Notes: generated by a model from the sequence alone, not told the origin. Shown: positions 45,426 to 58,788, counted from the stretch's first letter. The stretch: DNA of 64,000 bases from Phaeosaccion multiseriatum (GCA_965112735.1 OZ218958.1:1054001-1118000), one strand, 5' to 3'. Numbers and translations are program-made.

Positions 45426-47585
45426 CAGTGTGTAAGGAGGAGTGATTCAAACCCCTCCCCTAAACTAAAACTCTCCTCACCTCCTCTCTTTCTCCCCTCA
45501 GTCCTCGCTCCCTCCTTCCCTCCCTCTCTCCCTCCCTCTTTCTCTCCTCCCTGCCTCTTCCTCTCCTCCCTCCCTCCCTCCCTCCTTCCCTCCCTCTCTC
45601 CCTCCCTCTTTCTCTCCTCCCTGCCTCTTCCTCTCCTCCCTCCCTCCCTCCCTCCCTCCCTCCTCACCTGCATAGGCACTTGTTGTCCGCGATGATAACT
45701 CCGCTGGCGCCCATGTGCTGTGCACGACGCACCTTTGAGAGCGGAGAGAAGGAGAGAAGGGGGGGAGGAAGGAAGGGAGGGAGGGAGAGAAGGGAAGGGC
45801 AGGGTGGAAGGAACATGTCGGAGAGGTCACGGGGGGAGGGGTGGAATGGGGAACGTAACCGTCCGTGGGGTGGGTGGGATGTAACGGTCAATTGGATTTA
45901 GGAGCTACAGCACCTTGAATCTCATCCTCAACGCAAAACTCAAACTGTCTTCTCTGGTTCGGTGTACTTTTCGTACCACTGAGCCTGAAATACTCGTAAA
46001 TGTAACCGTTTATGCCTGTGTGACGGCATGTAACCGTACCTTGGACACGAAGGTGCAGTCTCCCCTATCCACCATCAAGATAAAGGGAGACTCCTTGTTG
46101 GGGTTGACGAAGGACGAAGCGCTGTGGGTGGATGGCAGTCGATGGGTTGGTACGCACAGGGCGACGGGGAGAAGGGAGAGGAAGAGGGAGAGTGTAACCG
46201 TCAAAAGGTAGGGATAAAAGTACATTCGACTCGACGCACCGAGACAATGTACACACACGCACCGTTCACGTTAAACCCATTCTTCACCGGCACACCCCCT
46301 TCCATCACTGCCCCCCCCCCCCCCCAAGCCTTACCCCCAATACCCCTCCTCCCTCCCTCCCTCCCTCCCTCCCTCCCTCCCTCCCTCCCTCTCTCCCTTC
46401 TCCCTCCCTTTCACCACCCTCCCCCCCCCCACATTCATACGTATCCTTACCTGGCGTCATCGCAGAGTGTCCACTCACCCCTGGTAATCCCGTCATCCGT
46501 CTGCACCACCCCGGGGTAGTACAGCTGCTCTGCAATGCTTCCACCGTACAGAGGGATGCCGAACAGGGCCTCCTGGTGCGGGTAACCGCCACTGCGGAAC
46601 AAGCCCTTGGGTATTTGTATCTGCAAGCGGGAGCTTCCGTCCTGTAGGGAGGGCGGGACAGAGAGGAGGGAGTGGAAGGAGAGAGGAGGAGCGCAAAGAG
46701 CTTGAGGCTTTAGCTTGGTATAGTCTTAGCACACGAGTATGTAAGGAGTAGACCGATACCGCTCCTATAGCTACAGCTTTATCACTCTCCTCTCCCGTTT
46801 ATACAAAGTCGTGTTGCGTAGAGAAGGAGTAGGGGGTGTTTCGGGGGTGAAAATTGGCGGAGTTGAGACAAAAGTTGGGAGGAGGGAAAAGGGGTGGTGG
46901 GTCAGAGTATGGAAAGGTAGACAGAGAGTGAGAGCGAGGGGCGGGGGGGGGGGTGGCCGGTGGCCAGGGTGTGGGAGGACAGACAGGGGGTGAGGGCGAG
47001 GGGAAGAGGGTGCGGGCCGGAGTGTGGGAAGGGTTGACAAGGGTGAGAGCGAGGGGAAGAGGGGTGGGCCGGAGTGTAGGAAGATAGTGAGGGGGGGGGG
47101 GTAGCACTGCTCATTATGGCGAGGTGGTGTGAGGAGAGAAAGGTGGTCGGGGGAATACGGAGGCGGTGGTCATGAGATGACGGGAAGGACTCGGGGGTAA
47201 GGAGCAGTGAGTGGATGCGTCGTCCCTCCCTGTCTCTCTCTCTCTAGTTGCGTTTGTGCATCGCTCCTCTCCCCCGAAAGGGACGGATCCTTCTTTGCTG
47301 CCAGCTGGCGGAGGAACGATCCCTCCGCAGAACGTGCGCGAACACGGACGGCGCTTTGCCAACATCCCCCCCCAGCGTTGCTGCTGCAGTGACGCTTTCT
47401 AAGCTCCTGCTGCTGTTTCAAACCCTCCCCCCTCTGTTTATTCTTCTCCTTTATCTCCGTCCCTCTCAAGTCTCAACTTGTCTCACCTGCGAGTCCCCCG
47501 CGGCGCCTGACGCCAAACTACAACAGCAACCCAACCCCAACGCCACCACCACCCAGGGCCTCAGCCCGTTCGACAACATGTTCAT
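41632..47585 (-). CDS. Vacuolar sorting receptor (VSR/BP-80 type)
   Basis: Twelve exons: 47585-47487, 46641-46451, 46121-46040, 45732-45668, 45222-45078, 44812-44687, 44495-44374, 44057-43853, 43416-43361, 42899-42827, 42417-42082, 41769-41632. They encode 545 residues. A signal peptide (WVVVALGLGCCCSLASG) leads into a protease-associated domain (SPFILMVDRGDCTFVSKVRRAQHMGASGVIIADNKCLC). The VSR luminal core follows (SFLMKKPDVERVV, VEWSLWTSPWDP, CGNLCTNGGRYCMVDPDAD, ESLRQKCIWNLYG, WWNYADLFNTNC, CISGVMKKVGVDEGRVNECM). Then come a Cys-rich membrane-proximal part, one transmembrane helix (GTLTVAFGIVLAMTAAGFAYY) and a cytosolic tail with AEYMPLDD. The YMPL tyrosine motif matches the adaptor-binding motif of plant VSRs, so the protein likely carries soluble cargo from Golgi to vacuole or lysosome. 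A longer start upstream of 47585 is open but would bury the signal peptide. Confidence 0.93.
42024..42081 (-). repeat. Donor-proximal GTATGTCA-type repeat (copy 4)
   Basis: The last VSR intron starts GTGGGTGGGGTGGGGGCATA. It continues with AGTCAATGGTGGCTGGGTG and GTAGTATGTCAGTGGGTGG. Confidence 0.65.
43429..43465. repeat. (TA)n microsatellite
   Basis: TATATA run in VSR intron 43417-43852, immediately upstream of the acceptor. Confidence 0.95.
45225..45665. repeat. Complementary intron arms
   Basis: VSR intron 45223-45667: GGAGAGGGGAGGG at 45225-45310 (acceptor side) and CCTCCCTC arrays at 45505-45663 (donor side). Confidence 0.75.
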
Positions 47586-48894
47586 CACACGAACTGCTGC
47601 TGCTGCTGGCACGCCCTGCAGCCCAGAAAGACTAATTGATCTTCTCTTTCTCGGGGGGAGACCCAGGCAGTTCAGGGGGGGGGGGGACACCCAGGGAAGA
47701 AAGGAAGGAAGGGGATGAGGAGTTGGCGGCCAAGCACAAGGGAAGAGGTCAAGGAAGAGGGATGAATTTCAAAGAGAGACAAAGCCTTGGACTAAGGAAG
47801 CCCCTCTTAAGTCTTGAGCGGATTCGGCACGGGTGGTCAAAGCTGAAACTGAAACTAAAGGCCATGTGGCATGGATGCAAGTCTCGTAACGGAACCCCTC
47901 TCCCCGTCTTCCTTCTTTGTCTTCCTCCTTCTCTCCCCTTGTAACCTTACGCTCTTATGTTTCGCTTTCTTTGTCTCTCTTCCTCCCCCCTCCCCCCTCC
48001 CTCCCTCCCTCCCTCACTCCCTCAACTCCCCTCCTACTACTCGTTGGCGAGCTTCTAGGCATCAAGCACCAACCCATCCACTGCCATCCCATTCCCATCC
48101 CATCCACTGCCATCCAGCTCCAGATAGCTATAGTACCACGCCAACAAGTCACGCATGAGCCCACGCCAGCCACTACAACCCCATGTGCTTGTTCCACAGA
48201 GCTCAGACTCGGGGGGGGAGTGGGGCCGAGGGAGACCGTGCTCATTCATGACGAGTACAGACCACCTACCTGCCTGGACTGGCTGGGGGGCTAGCCTACT
48301 TTGCTTCACTGGTCTGTCTGTGCGCAGTAGCTAGACGTAAGTAAGATAAGCAAAGAAGCAACAAGTCGGCGACTTCGGGCTCTGCCTCTCCTTGACTTAG
48401 TCGGCTTAGTATATGGCACGCTAGTTAGTAACCGACGGAAGTAGGCAGTGGCTATGTGGATAGATGGACAGATAGAGAGACAAGGGAGAGAAGGGAGAAA
48501 AAAAGGAGATTGACAGGTAGGTAGATTGGTAGGTAGATGGGTAGCTCCTCACGGGCCGACCGCTAGCTAGTCCACCTGTGCCTCCCCCACGCTCACTCCC
48601 ACGCGCCGCCCACATACCTAGCTACCCACTAGCTATATCCTAGGGCCTCTCTCGCGGCTCTCGGATGCCTCTCTCTCTCTTTCTTACTACCTACACTCAA
48701 CTTCACCAGTTTACCACTCAACCCCCTGCCTCGCCGCTCCTCCTCCTCCTCCTCCTCCTCCTCCTCCTCCTCCTCCTCCTCCTCCTCCTCCTCCTCCTAT
48801 GCTATATACTCAAAAGCCCCTGCCTCCCGCGCCTCCTCCGGCCCCTCCTCAGCCTTTGCCTCTTAGTCTAGCTAGCTAGCTAGCTACGCCTTAG
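47586..48894. other. Intergenic between VSR start and PACRG end
   Basis: No supported gene. Contents: a GGATGGCAGTGG-type minisatellite fragment near 48075-48120, a (CTC)n run at 48738-48798, and a GCTAGCTAGCTAGCTAGC tract at 48870-48886 next to the PACRG stop. The upstream 150 bases should hold the VSR promoter. Confidence 0.45.
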
Positions 48895-49667
48895 CTAGGT
48901 GACTACAACGCTTTGATACGTGGGTACGAGGTACTTGAGATTGATGAAACTGTCCTCCCCTCCGTTAATCTCGAAGGCCTCCAGGGTTTCCGTGATGAGC
49001 TCCCCGAGGTTTTCCCTTCGCTGCTGGCCGTAGTCGATGCCGTCTCCCAGGTTATCTGAGAGTTCCATGTGGAGGAGGGCGTGAGGGTCAGAGTGAGAGA
49101 GGGGTAGGGTAGGGCGATCGAGAGCAAGGCGGTCGATCGATCGGTTGGTTGGTTCGAACGGTCGGTTTTCAGTTCTTCAGTTTTCAGTTCATTTGACGAA
49201 CACCAAAAACGGACTCGAGTCTTTATGCTTACTCCAATGGGTCGGTCGGTCGGTCGGTCGGTCCGTCAAATATGTCAGTAAGTTAGTATTATAATATCCC
49301 TAACAGGGCAGTATGTCCGTCAGTCAAATGCGATGTATTGCGCGTCCATCCCCGCACTCCATCATCCCACAGACTCACACGGCATCCTTCCCTTTCTGTA
49401 ACGTCCTTTTGTAACGCACCATTTTTCCGAATGAAGATGTTGAGCACGGGAAGTATCTGCCTGTAGTACGGCACGAGTGCCTGTCCGATGAGTCCCTGCC
49501 CGTCCATGCCTTGATCACACGCCACCAGAGCTTGCAGAACCTTAAGTACCTTCACAATCACGGCCTTGGGGGGTGGTGCGTGCGTGCGTGCGTGGGTGGG
49601 TGGGTGGTGGGTGAGCTGGTTGGTTGGTTGGGTAGTTAGTTGGTTGGTTGGCTGCTTGCTTGCTTGT

Positions 49668-49706
<39 letters not shown>

Positions 49707-50711
49707 GCAAAAGGTGCTACCATCACGTATGGTATGACGTTTTCTCACACACACCCACTGAGGGAGTGCCCTTCCCATGTTCCTTCTTTATTATTCTTCT
49801 CTCGCTCCCTCTCTCTGGCTCTCGCCCTCTCCCTCTCTCTCCCTCTCTCCCTCCCCTCTCGCCCCTCTCCCCCCTCTCTGTATATGTATCTCTCTCTCCT
49901 TTTCTCCCTCTCCCTCTCTCCCTCTCTTTATCTCCCTCTCTCCCTCTCTTTGTCTCTGGGTGCTTCTCACCTTATCTCGTGTGTTGAGCGCAGTCTTGAT
50001 GGGAATGATGAGCTGGGGAATGACGGGGAGCACCTTGTTGGAGCCTGACACCGGGCGGGAGAGGAAGAGGCATATGGGCAGTGGGGGAGGAGGGAGGGGC
50101 CGGGGGTAGTTTCAGTTTCAATAGTTTGCGTGCGGGTATGTGTGTGTGATTGTGTGTGTTTGTGCGAATGTGTCCTGTGTGTGTGCGAGTGTGCGTGTGT
50201 GTGTGTGTGTGTACGTGTGCGTATGTGTGTGTGTGTGCGTGAGTGTGCGTGTGTGTGCGTGTGCATCATGTATGAATGCAGAGGAGTCGCCCCACCCCCC
50301 CTCCCTCTCTCCTGTGCACCGCACCCACCCGTGGAGAGCATGTCGTAGACGCCCTGCTCCGCGAGGAAGGAATACGGCATCTCCATCTCCCGCAGGCCGT
50401 CGAAGAAGATGGGCAAGTAGTGGTGGAAGTCCAGCTTTTGAATGTCCACCTGTTGGAAACAAGTTGGATGCATGTATGATTAATCTGTAATAACACCAAG
50501 GTGTAAAGGACCAACAAGGGAGTGGTATGGAACCCAGTAGTCGAAGCAACCAAAGAACCGAAAAAGTCAATCAACAGAATCAGAGAGAGAGGGAAACTGA
50601 AGTCGAGAGGTGAAAGAAAGAGCAGACAAGAGGCACATACACGTACATACACGCAAACACACAGAGACACAAACGCGCACGCCCACACACGCACGCCCCC
50701 ACCCACCCACC

Positions 50712-50762
<51 letters not shown>

Positions 50763-52086
50763 CGAGAGAGAGAGAGAGAGAGTCGCACACGCACCCACCC
50801 ACACCCACACACACCTTCCACGCGATTCTGTTGTGTACCCCTCCGTGGTCAATCTGCACGGGAAGATCGCCTCTCTCGTAGAAACGGCGGAACTCCGTGT
50901 TCGGCGGGTTTGGCCGAGCTGCGAAGGCCTGGAAGTGGGTGAGCTTAGACTTGCTGCCCTTCACGGCCACGGGAGTGGGCTTGTCACTGCCGCTCTTGGG
51001 TGATGTCTCTTCCTTGAGACCCTGATGGGGTGGGTGGTTGGGTGGTTGGGTGAGTGGGTGAGGGAGGTGGTGGGGTGGGGGGGCGAGAGGGGTGAGTGAG
51101 TGAGTGAGTGAGTGTGAGAGAGTGAGGGAGTGCGCGCTTATCTTTCATGCCGATACGTTTCTCAAGGCTCTCCTCTGTACTGACCTATCTCGCCATGGTC
51201 TCACCATTACACACACACACACACACTCACACGCACGCACTGCCAATCGCTCACACCCACGACCCTTCTTCCTGTCGTTGTCTTTCTTCTTACCAATGTT
51301 CCGCCAGCACCGGAGGCACGCTTGAGGAAGGAATCAGGGCGGGGCTTCACCGTGCACTTGCTGTAAGAAAAGGCCGACACCTCAATGGCCCGGGCAGGGA
51401 GGGTGTCGTGACCACCCGGTCGGATCTGTAGAGGATTCAATTCAAAGAGGTAGGGGGTATGGGAGGGTCGCGGAGGGGGGGGGGTTAGGACATTGAGGAC
51501 GCGTGGGTGCGTGGGTGCGTGGTGGGTGGATACAACACAGAGAGAGAGAGATGACCAATAGAAGGAGATGTCGTTCTCCTGATGGTAAGGTGCCCTGCTG
51601 CGCGGCTCCATCTATCCTCCCCTTTGTCCAACACACCTCCGCCCCACACCTGCCTGTTGCTGTTTGTATTCTATTCTTTCTGCCTGTCCACGCAATGACA
51701 GAATTCAGACGTCTATACAAAACGTCATAGGATCCTATCCCTGCGCGGCCCGCTCATCCCTGAGAGTGGGGGCGGTCTCGGCTCGTTTGTCACCATCGTG
51801 CCTTGGAACAAGCATTCAATCTCTGCACCTTCGAGTCAGCCAGGGCCGCAGTCGCCCCACATGACTCTTCCGTTCCGTATCTGCAATTTATCTCACTACC
51901 TCACTGCAGCTTGTAGTCCTCCCTCCTCTCCTCTTCATTCCTACACAGGTACAGGCTTCCGTTGGCCAAGCACTCACTCACCCGGATGGCCGTGACATTC
52001 GTGGCATCGAAAGGACTGCCTGTCTCTTTGGAGACGGGCGCCTTTGTCCTAATTTTAATGGAACCAGGCACACTTTGTGTGGTCAT
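48895..52086 (-). CDS. PACRG: PACRG (parkin co-regulated gene protein) homologue
   Basis: Seven exons, 52086-51982, 51425-51294, 51021-50815, 50449-50329, 50044-49971, 49564-49420 and 49055-48895, encode 314 residues. The conserved core is unmistakable: [107 protein letters not shown] and [21 protein letters not shown] is an inner-junction protein of axonemal and basal-body doublet microtubules. Its presence implies a flagellated stage in the life cycle. The N-terminal ~110 residues, Ser/Pro/Lys-rich, are the variable extension typical of the family. [14 protein letters not shown] contains a short insertion before the PYYRQ block. Confidence 0.97.
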
Positions 52087-52903
52087 GGTATCTCTTAAGT
52101 GGGCGGGCAGGACAGAGCGAACGCCAAGGAAGAAGGAAAAGGGGGCAGGGAGGGGTTGAGAGATTAGGCGTCGATGCATACATGCACAAGGGGCAGCTCA
52201 GGAGGGATGGGGGAGGGCACCACAGAGGAATGAGCAAGTTATAAGGAAGCGCGTTGAGGGGGCTTCTGGGCTTGGACCAAGAGGGGTGATAGAAGGCGAA
52301 GCTCGGAGTATCGTACAGGCCAGGGGAGGGGATGGAGAAATCGTTCGAGGGGGGCTCTCTCCCTTGGAAGCACGTACCGACTTGGCCTCTGTTGGTGAAA
52401 GGAGTCCTTGACCCCCTCACGTACGCTTGTCCGCCCTCGTCCTCGTCAAGCACCAGCAGAGATGCACAGACTACTCTTTTATTGTTGTGCTGCTGCGCTG
52501 CTGCCAAACCTCTTTCTGTCCCTCCTCTGGCAAAGACCGAAAGCCTTCCGAAGGGGACGCACGCTTCCTGTTTGCTGACTTGGCCCAGGTCGAACACTCG
52601 GCTAGGGACTTGTGTGTGAGCAGCACGGGGACAAGCAAGGAGAGCAAGGCGTTATGTGAAAGCCGATAGCCATCCTGGCGTTTCATGAAATGGCACACCA
52701 CGTTTCCCCCGGGGGAAACAAATTTCTGCTTTTTTCTTTTCATTTCTTTTTTCTTCCCCCCCTTCCTTCCCCCCTAAAAATCAATGGCATAGCTCTTAAC
52801 TTTACTAACGATAGCAGTAGCGGCCACAGATTTGGGCAGGAGGGTACTGAAGAGGACGAGGAAAGGGAAGGGCTGGGGGCTTAAGCGCCAAGTGAGAGGA
52901 GAA
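52087..52903. promoter_or_regulatory. Divergent promoter region (PACRG / RRP15-like)
   Basis: About 800 bases between two start codons. Open frames here have no recognisable domain. A T-rich stretch lies at 52728-52760. In-frame coding-like sequence at 52832-52903 has only a TTG start, so the RRP15-like gene is started at ATG 52904. Confidence 0.4.
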
Positions 52904-55183
52904 ATGGTTGGCGATGGGAAGAAGAGGAGACGGGGGGAGGCAGGAGAGGGAGACCGGGCAGCAGCTGCAGGAGGAGGAAGACGACCGGCTGGAGGAGCAA
53001 GGGTTCGGGCGAAGAGTTCTTCTACGGGTACTCGAGTGGCAGCGGCTGCGGGAGGGGGCAGTCAAAAGAAGGGAAAGAGACGGAAGAAAGACGTCAAGGC
53101 GACCAAGTGGGAGCACGACCTGAGCGACGAAGGGGATGATGAAATGGGCGTTGGTGGCGGCAGCAAGCCCATGAAGCTGGCAGACCTGGTGATGGAGGAG
53201 GAGGGGGGCGACGAGGACTTTGGGAAGAGCAGCAGCACTGAGGGGGGTGGGATGTATGTCGCGCAGGAGGAGGACGAGGACGAGGAGGAAGAGGATGGAT
53301 CTGACGATTGCACCGAAGGGCGGGGCAAAGGGCGACAAATTGAGAACATTCGGACCAGTGAGAGGGACACCGACGATGGAGCGCAGGGAGACGTTTCCTC
53401 GAGCGAGGATGACATTGTAGAAGACGAAGAAGGAGAGGGAGAAGATGGAGAGGAGAAGAGCCTCAGGGCCAAGAAGAAGGGAGGCATGGGAGACGTGATG
53501 GCGAGGATCATGATGGCGCCTGTGAAGGGTGGGGGCTTAGTGCTGGCCAGGAGAAAGACCAAGGCTATGAGGGAGATGGAGGAGGACAACAGCAAAAAGA
53601 GGTGAGAGGGGGAAGGAAGGAGGCGATGGCTTCCGAGGCAGAAAGAGAAGGTTGTGCTGCAGCAGCACCAGTAGCGTTAAGGGGGGGGCGTTGTTTCGTC
53701 AAGCTACGACTGTGTCCACTCACCCACTCCTCTCCCTCGCCTCCTCTCCTGCTTGACGACGCCCTTGGTTTCCGCTGCACTCACACCACATCGCACTACA
53801 GGGAGGGTCGCGAAAAGAGAGAGATGCGAAGAAGGAACCTGACAAAGCAAGTAGAGATGCCGTCAGTGGTACAGGGCGCCGACAACGAAAGGCAGCTGAG
53901 GAAGGTGGCGACGAGAGGAGGTGCGCGACAGGGAGAGAGGCAGTGTGCATGGACAATGTATACGTTGGGGGGGGGGGGGGGGTGGGGATTGGATTGGGTT
54001 GGTGTGTTGGGCGGTGAATTCGCACGGTCGTACCATACTAGTAGTCAAGAGTATGGCACACTCTGCTCTTCCGCTTCCTCATCTCGCTCTTTTCCCACTC
54101 TCGGCCCCTTCTTCCCCGGCACACGGTTATTGCTGCTGCCCACACGGTTATTGATGCTGCCCCTGCTGCTCCTGCTCGGGCCTTCCCTTCTCCTTGATAT
54201 GATACTATGCAATGGTGTTTGCTCCTTAGTGGTGGCTCTGTTCAACGCCATCCAAAAGCAGCAACACGCCAAGGGCGCTGCAGCGGGTGCAGGGGAGGAC
54301 GGAGAGGCGGTACTCAAGACCGGAAGAGAAGTTAAGGTTAGTGTGTGCGCGAAAGGGGAGAGAGAAAGAGCGAGTGAGAGAGGGAGGGAGGAAGAGAGAG
54401 GAAGAGTGCAGTTCACATTCACCAGCATAGAGAGAGACAGAGAGACAAATGAAGAGAGGTGGTCTGATTGACATGACTGCAACGAACTAAGCACCCCTCT
54501 TACCCTTTCTCCTTGCCCACTCATGAATTGAATTGAATTGAATTGGATTGAATTGGGTTGGGTTGGATGGGAGCAGGACATTTCCAAAGCCGCTTTCCTG
54601 GGCATGCTGAAAAGCCAAGCCACACCGGCCAGTGGTGCTGCTGCTGCTGCTGGTAATGGTAAAAATGGTAGCGATAGTGCCGCAACGACGTTGTCGGCCA
54701 AGAGCAAGAAGAAGCAGGCAATTGCCGCCGGAGCAGCCATGCACCTTCAAAAAGTGGGCGGCGCTGGTATTCAGGAGGTGAGTAAGAAAGAGAGAGAGAG
54801 AGCGGGAGAGGGAGAGAGAGAGAGGGGGGGGGTGGAAGGGAGAGGGATGTGGTGTGTGTGTGTGTGGCCTATCAAGGCGTTTGGTGGTACAGCAAACGAA
54901 TTCGTATACCCTCTTTGCCCCTCATCCTCCCCCCTCTTAACATCTTCTGTGGTCTGTTGCTCCTCTTGATTGAATCACCACCCACCCCTCCACCCACCCA
55001 CCCACCCACCCACACACGCACGCACCAACCGCACCAATCGCATAGGACGGGGGCTCGGCAGCGTCAGGAGCAGGAGCAGCAAGTACGACGACTTGGGCGG
55101 GTGTTGATGACTCACTGCTGATCGCTAAGCCGAAGGCCTCTGTCAAGGCATGGGACCAAGAAAGTGACGAGGACGGCTTCTAG
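52904..55183 (+). CDS. RRP15-like ribosome biogenesis protein
   Basis: Five exons, 52904-53601, 53802-53920, 54230-54336, 54577-54777 and 55046-55183, encode 420 residues. After a basic, then strongly acidic, nuclear/nucleolar-type N-terminus comes GGMGDVMARIMMAPVKGGG with LARRKTKAMREMEED. Next are REKREMRRRNLTKQVEMP, ERQLRKVATRGVVALFNAIQ, DISKAAFLGMLKSQ and a Trp-containing C-terminus (VKAWDQESDEDGF). The order and spacing match the RRP15 family, pre-60S factors needed for 27S pre-rRNA processing in the nucleolus; yeast Rrp15 is ~250 residues. The extra length is low-complexity Ala, Gly and Glu/Asp sequence. Confidence 0.8.
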
Positions 55184-56095
55184 TGTCGCTGGGGCTAGGA
55201 GAGCAGGCTTGTAGGAGGCCTATTTATTTTTTAATTAATTAATTAAAATAATATCTTTTTGATAAGAGGAGGGGAGGACTTTAGCAGAGCCAGGAGGGGC
55301 CTCGGTCGATCTGTCGGTCTGTCGGTCTACCGGCCTGTCTGGTCGGGTCTTGTGAGCACATACAGGTGCCATTCGACAAGACGCACATGGCGCACGTTGG
55401 CTGGACCCACCGCAAAGACAGAGGTAGAACAAGAGATAGAGAAGATGAGAGAGTGAGAAGTGGTAGCACCTCCACACCATATATATATAATATATATAAT
55501 ATATATAATATATATATACAAGGTGGTCCTTCGGGCTGCGCCCTCGGCAGGGAGGGAGAAGAGGGTTGGAGTTGACACCCACTGCCCCCACGCACCCACG
55601 CACCCACAACATAATAATATATATAATGACAGTAATACATACTGGGTTAAAAAAAGTTTTTGGACACACGCAGCAAAATAAACGTTGGGAGAAGCGCTGT
55701 AGCTCTTCGTGTAGCTCTTTGAGATGCCTATCGATCCACAGTCTCTCGGCTTTCATTGCCTTCTCCCTTCCCTATGTGCAAGAGCAGGCGATTTGGGCAT
55801 TTCTTCTTGAGATACTATTATATTACTGCAGTACCATTTTTCAGAGAAAATGAAGATTTTTTATTTTTTTGTGCTTATTACTCCAAGGAGAATAGCACGC
55901 AATACAAATGGGCGTATGCACAAAGCGTAAATTGGCCGAGCAAGTCGCCAAAAACACATAATTGAGGGAAGAATGCCCGAGACACTTCAAGACCCCCCTC
56001 CGCCCCGAGACATCAACATAATGAACAAAGGAAAAGGACAATACTTGTGTGCTCAGCCTCACTCAGCCCCCCGACACAAGACCGATCGGTGCACA

Positions 56096-56154
<59 letters not shown>

Positions 56155-56544
56155 CAACATTATTCACACACCACCCCAATAATATTTGTTTTGGCTGGTC
56201 GGTCGGATCCACCACACCATCCAAAAAAAAGGGGGCATCACCAAGCAAGTTGCTCATCTGCCACCATCGTTTTCTTTGCAGTACTATGGCAGTACTCTTG
56301 TTCTTGTTCGTTGTCTCTCTTGACAAGCCACAAGCCGGCAGAAGGACTAGGGAGTTTGACCCTAGCCTAGCTGTAGAGTTGTGGTTAACGTCAGTGTTAA
56401 CGTCAGTAGATGTTGTTTGCGTAGTAGGAGTGCAACAGTCCGGCCCGACCCGAGGGGACGGCACGATCACGCCTGGCTTCTGCCGCACCCGCAAGGCCAA
56501 GAAGAAGAAGAGGACTTTGACGTAGCGCTGTTGGTGCTTCGGCT
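55184..56544. other. Intergenic, convergent 3' ends, AT-rich, possible transposon remnant
   Basis: Contains TTAATTAATTAATTAA at 55232-55247, a TATATAATATATA array at 55480-55518, and an AT-rich segment at 55600-55960 that differs in composition from its surroundings. The segment reading GGGTTAAAAAAAGTTTTTGG near 55644 resembles Tc1/mariner-type inverted-repeat ends. (AC)n lies at 56098-56152. No supported gene. Confidence 0.45.
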
Positions 56545-58788
56545 CTACTGCTGCTCGCCCTCCGAGTCGCAATTGTCGCCGGTCCCAGTGCCATAGCCAT
56601 TTGTATTGGTAAAGGAAGAGGAGGAGGAGGAGGAGGAGGAGGAGGAGGAGGAGGAGGAGGAGGAGGAGGAGGAGGAGGAGGAGGAAGGAGGGAGGTAGGA
56701 GAAGGAAGAGGAGGAGGGGGTGGGAAGGAACGGCGCCTGGTGGGAAGAAAGACCCAAGCTCGAGCCTGAGTCTGACGAGCCCCGTGCTTCTCCTCCTGGG
56801 TCGGCGAAGGAGTTTGAGTCCACCTGCCATGTGATGACGACGGTATTCTTCTTCGTTGCCCTCACCATTATGCACACTGGGTTGGTGGGGGCGGCCACGC
56901 CCACGGAGTGAAGGCTGAGGGTGGCGGCTTGCACGACACAGGTGGTGAAGAAGGAGGTGTCGTAGTAGCCCTTGGGCGACAGGTACACAAAGGACTGGAC
57001 CTGGGGCAGAGGGGAGAGGGAAGGAGAGAGAGGGGGGGGGCGGGGGGAGGGGAGTAACAGTGAGTTTGACCTTGAGTTTGAGGTATAGGAGGAGGGCTTG
57101 CGCTGTCACAGCCACGAACCACACAATATGCACCTTCTCTTCCTCCTCCTCCTCCTCCTCCTCCTCCTCCTCCTCCTCCTCCTCCTCCTCCTCCTCCTCC
57201 TCCTCGCTCCTCCTCCTCCTCCTCCTCCCTCTTCCTCCGCTCACCGTCAGAAGGCTGCTGGCGTCGGGGGCCTCTCTCGCAATGCCGATCAAGCTCACAA
57301 TCTTGACGTGCGGTCCGTTGAATGCCATCCTCGTCAACTCCGTTGGCGAGGCATCGCGCAAGGCGTGCAGATCGCCGCACGGCATCGTAGTGGGGATGGT
57401 GGTGGTGGTGGTGGTGGTGGTGGTGGTGGTGGTTGCAGTGGCAGAAGCGGTGGTGGTACCAACAGGAGGGTGAGACTGGCTCCTCAGGGTTCCTCCTCCT
57501 TGTTGTCGTCCTTGTCCATCCCCGGAGGAGGGAAGATCGTGGTGGTTCTCTCCAGTCGAAGAAGTGGATGCGGAGGTGGTGGCGGTGGAGGAGGAGGAGG
57601 AGGTGGTGGCGGTGCCCGTGTGCGGTGGGGGCGTGTGGGCGGAGTCGGAGTCGGGGGAGGAGGAGGAGGAGGAGGAGGAGGAGGAGGAGGAGGAGGAGCA
57701 GGAGGAGGTGCAGGAAGACTGCTCCTCGGACTCCTTGTCTTCGAACTCCGAAACGAGGCTCGGGGAAAGCGGGGTATCAGCGGCGGAGGATGGGCCTGCG
57801 GGTACTGGGGTTTTGAGCATGACCTCACTCTTCTGGCCGCCGGTAAGGACCGTTCGCACTGTTGGGTGGATGGATGGATGGATGGATGGATGGATGGAGG
57901 GATGGTAGTTGGGCAGTGGGCGTGACTGAATAAATGAGTCCACCACAATTGTTCACCGGTAAACAACTCAAGAAAGGCGACGGGCAGTGAGAAGAAGAAG
58001 AAGAGGGGGGGGGGGGGGGTTGGCTACTCAACACATGAGCCGTATACATACTGTCCTTCATTTCACTCTCTCACCATTTTCAATGTAGAACTCGCTTAGC
58101 GTGCCTTTGGGCACTCCACTGCGTGCCCTCTTGAGCACTTCTACCCTCCATGAACTCCCCCAGCTGCGTGGGTCCGCCTCCGGGAGCTCTCCGAACCTTT
58201 CCATCCACATATCCTGCCAAAGTGGGTGGTTGGCTTCGTCCCATGCCTAAGCCGAGGGAAGGAGGGGGAGGGGAGGGGAGGGGAGGGGAGAAGAGTCAGT
58301 ACTAGCAGAAACAGCGAGGACAGTAACCGCAAGAAATGGGGGGCAGGAAACAGGTAAGAATTGGGAGCCATGGAGGGGCGAGTGAGAGCAGGCCGCAGCT
58401 ATAGGCACCACCAAGCACAACAACAGCCAGGACGGAGAGGGTGGCTACTGCGAGGACGGGAAGTGCAGTGCGCCCAGTGAGCGGTGAAAGGAGGCAGGCG
58501 CGAGACGGGCACTTAAAGTAGGCCATCAAGGCCAGCCAAGTTCAAGGAGGCAGGTGCTTACCGTGCATGTCTGGTTCACCGCCAAGAGGCCCTCCTCGTC
58601 CAGGTGGAAGACGATGCGACCCCAAATTTCACTCGGAAGTAACTCGGCCCAGGAGGGGAACGGTGGCCTCAAGCCGCGCGAAGAGACGGCACGTGTCCCA
58701 CGAAAGGGAAAGGGGATACGGAGCTCCCTGTTGAAGAAAGACTCGTCCGCCCAGCTGCGGCTCGTCCTCTTGCCGCTCCTGCCCCTGC

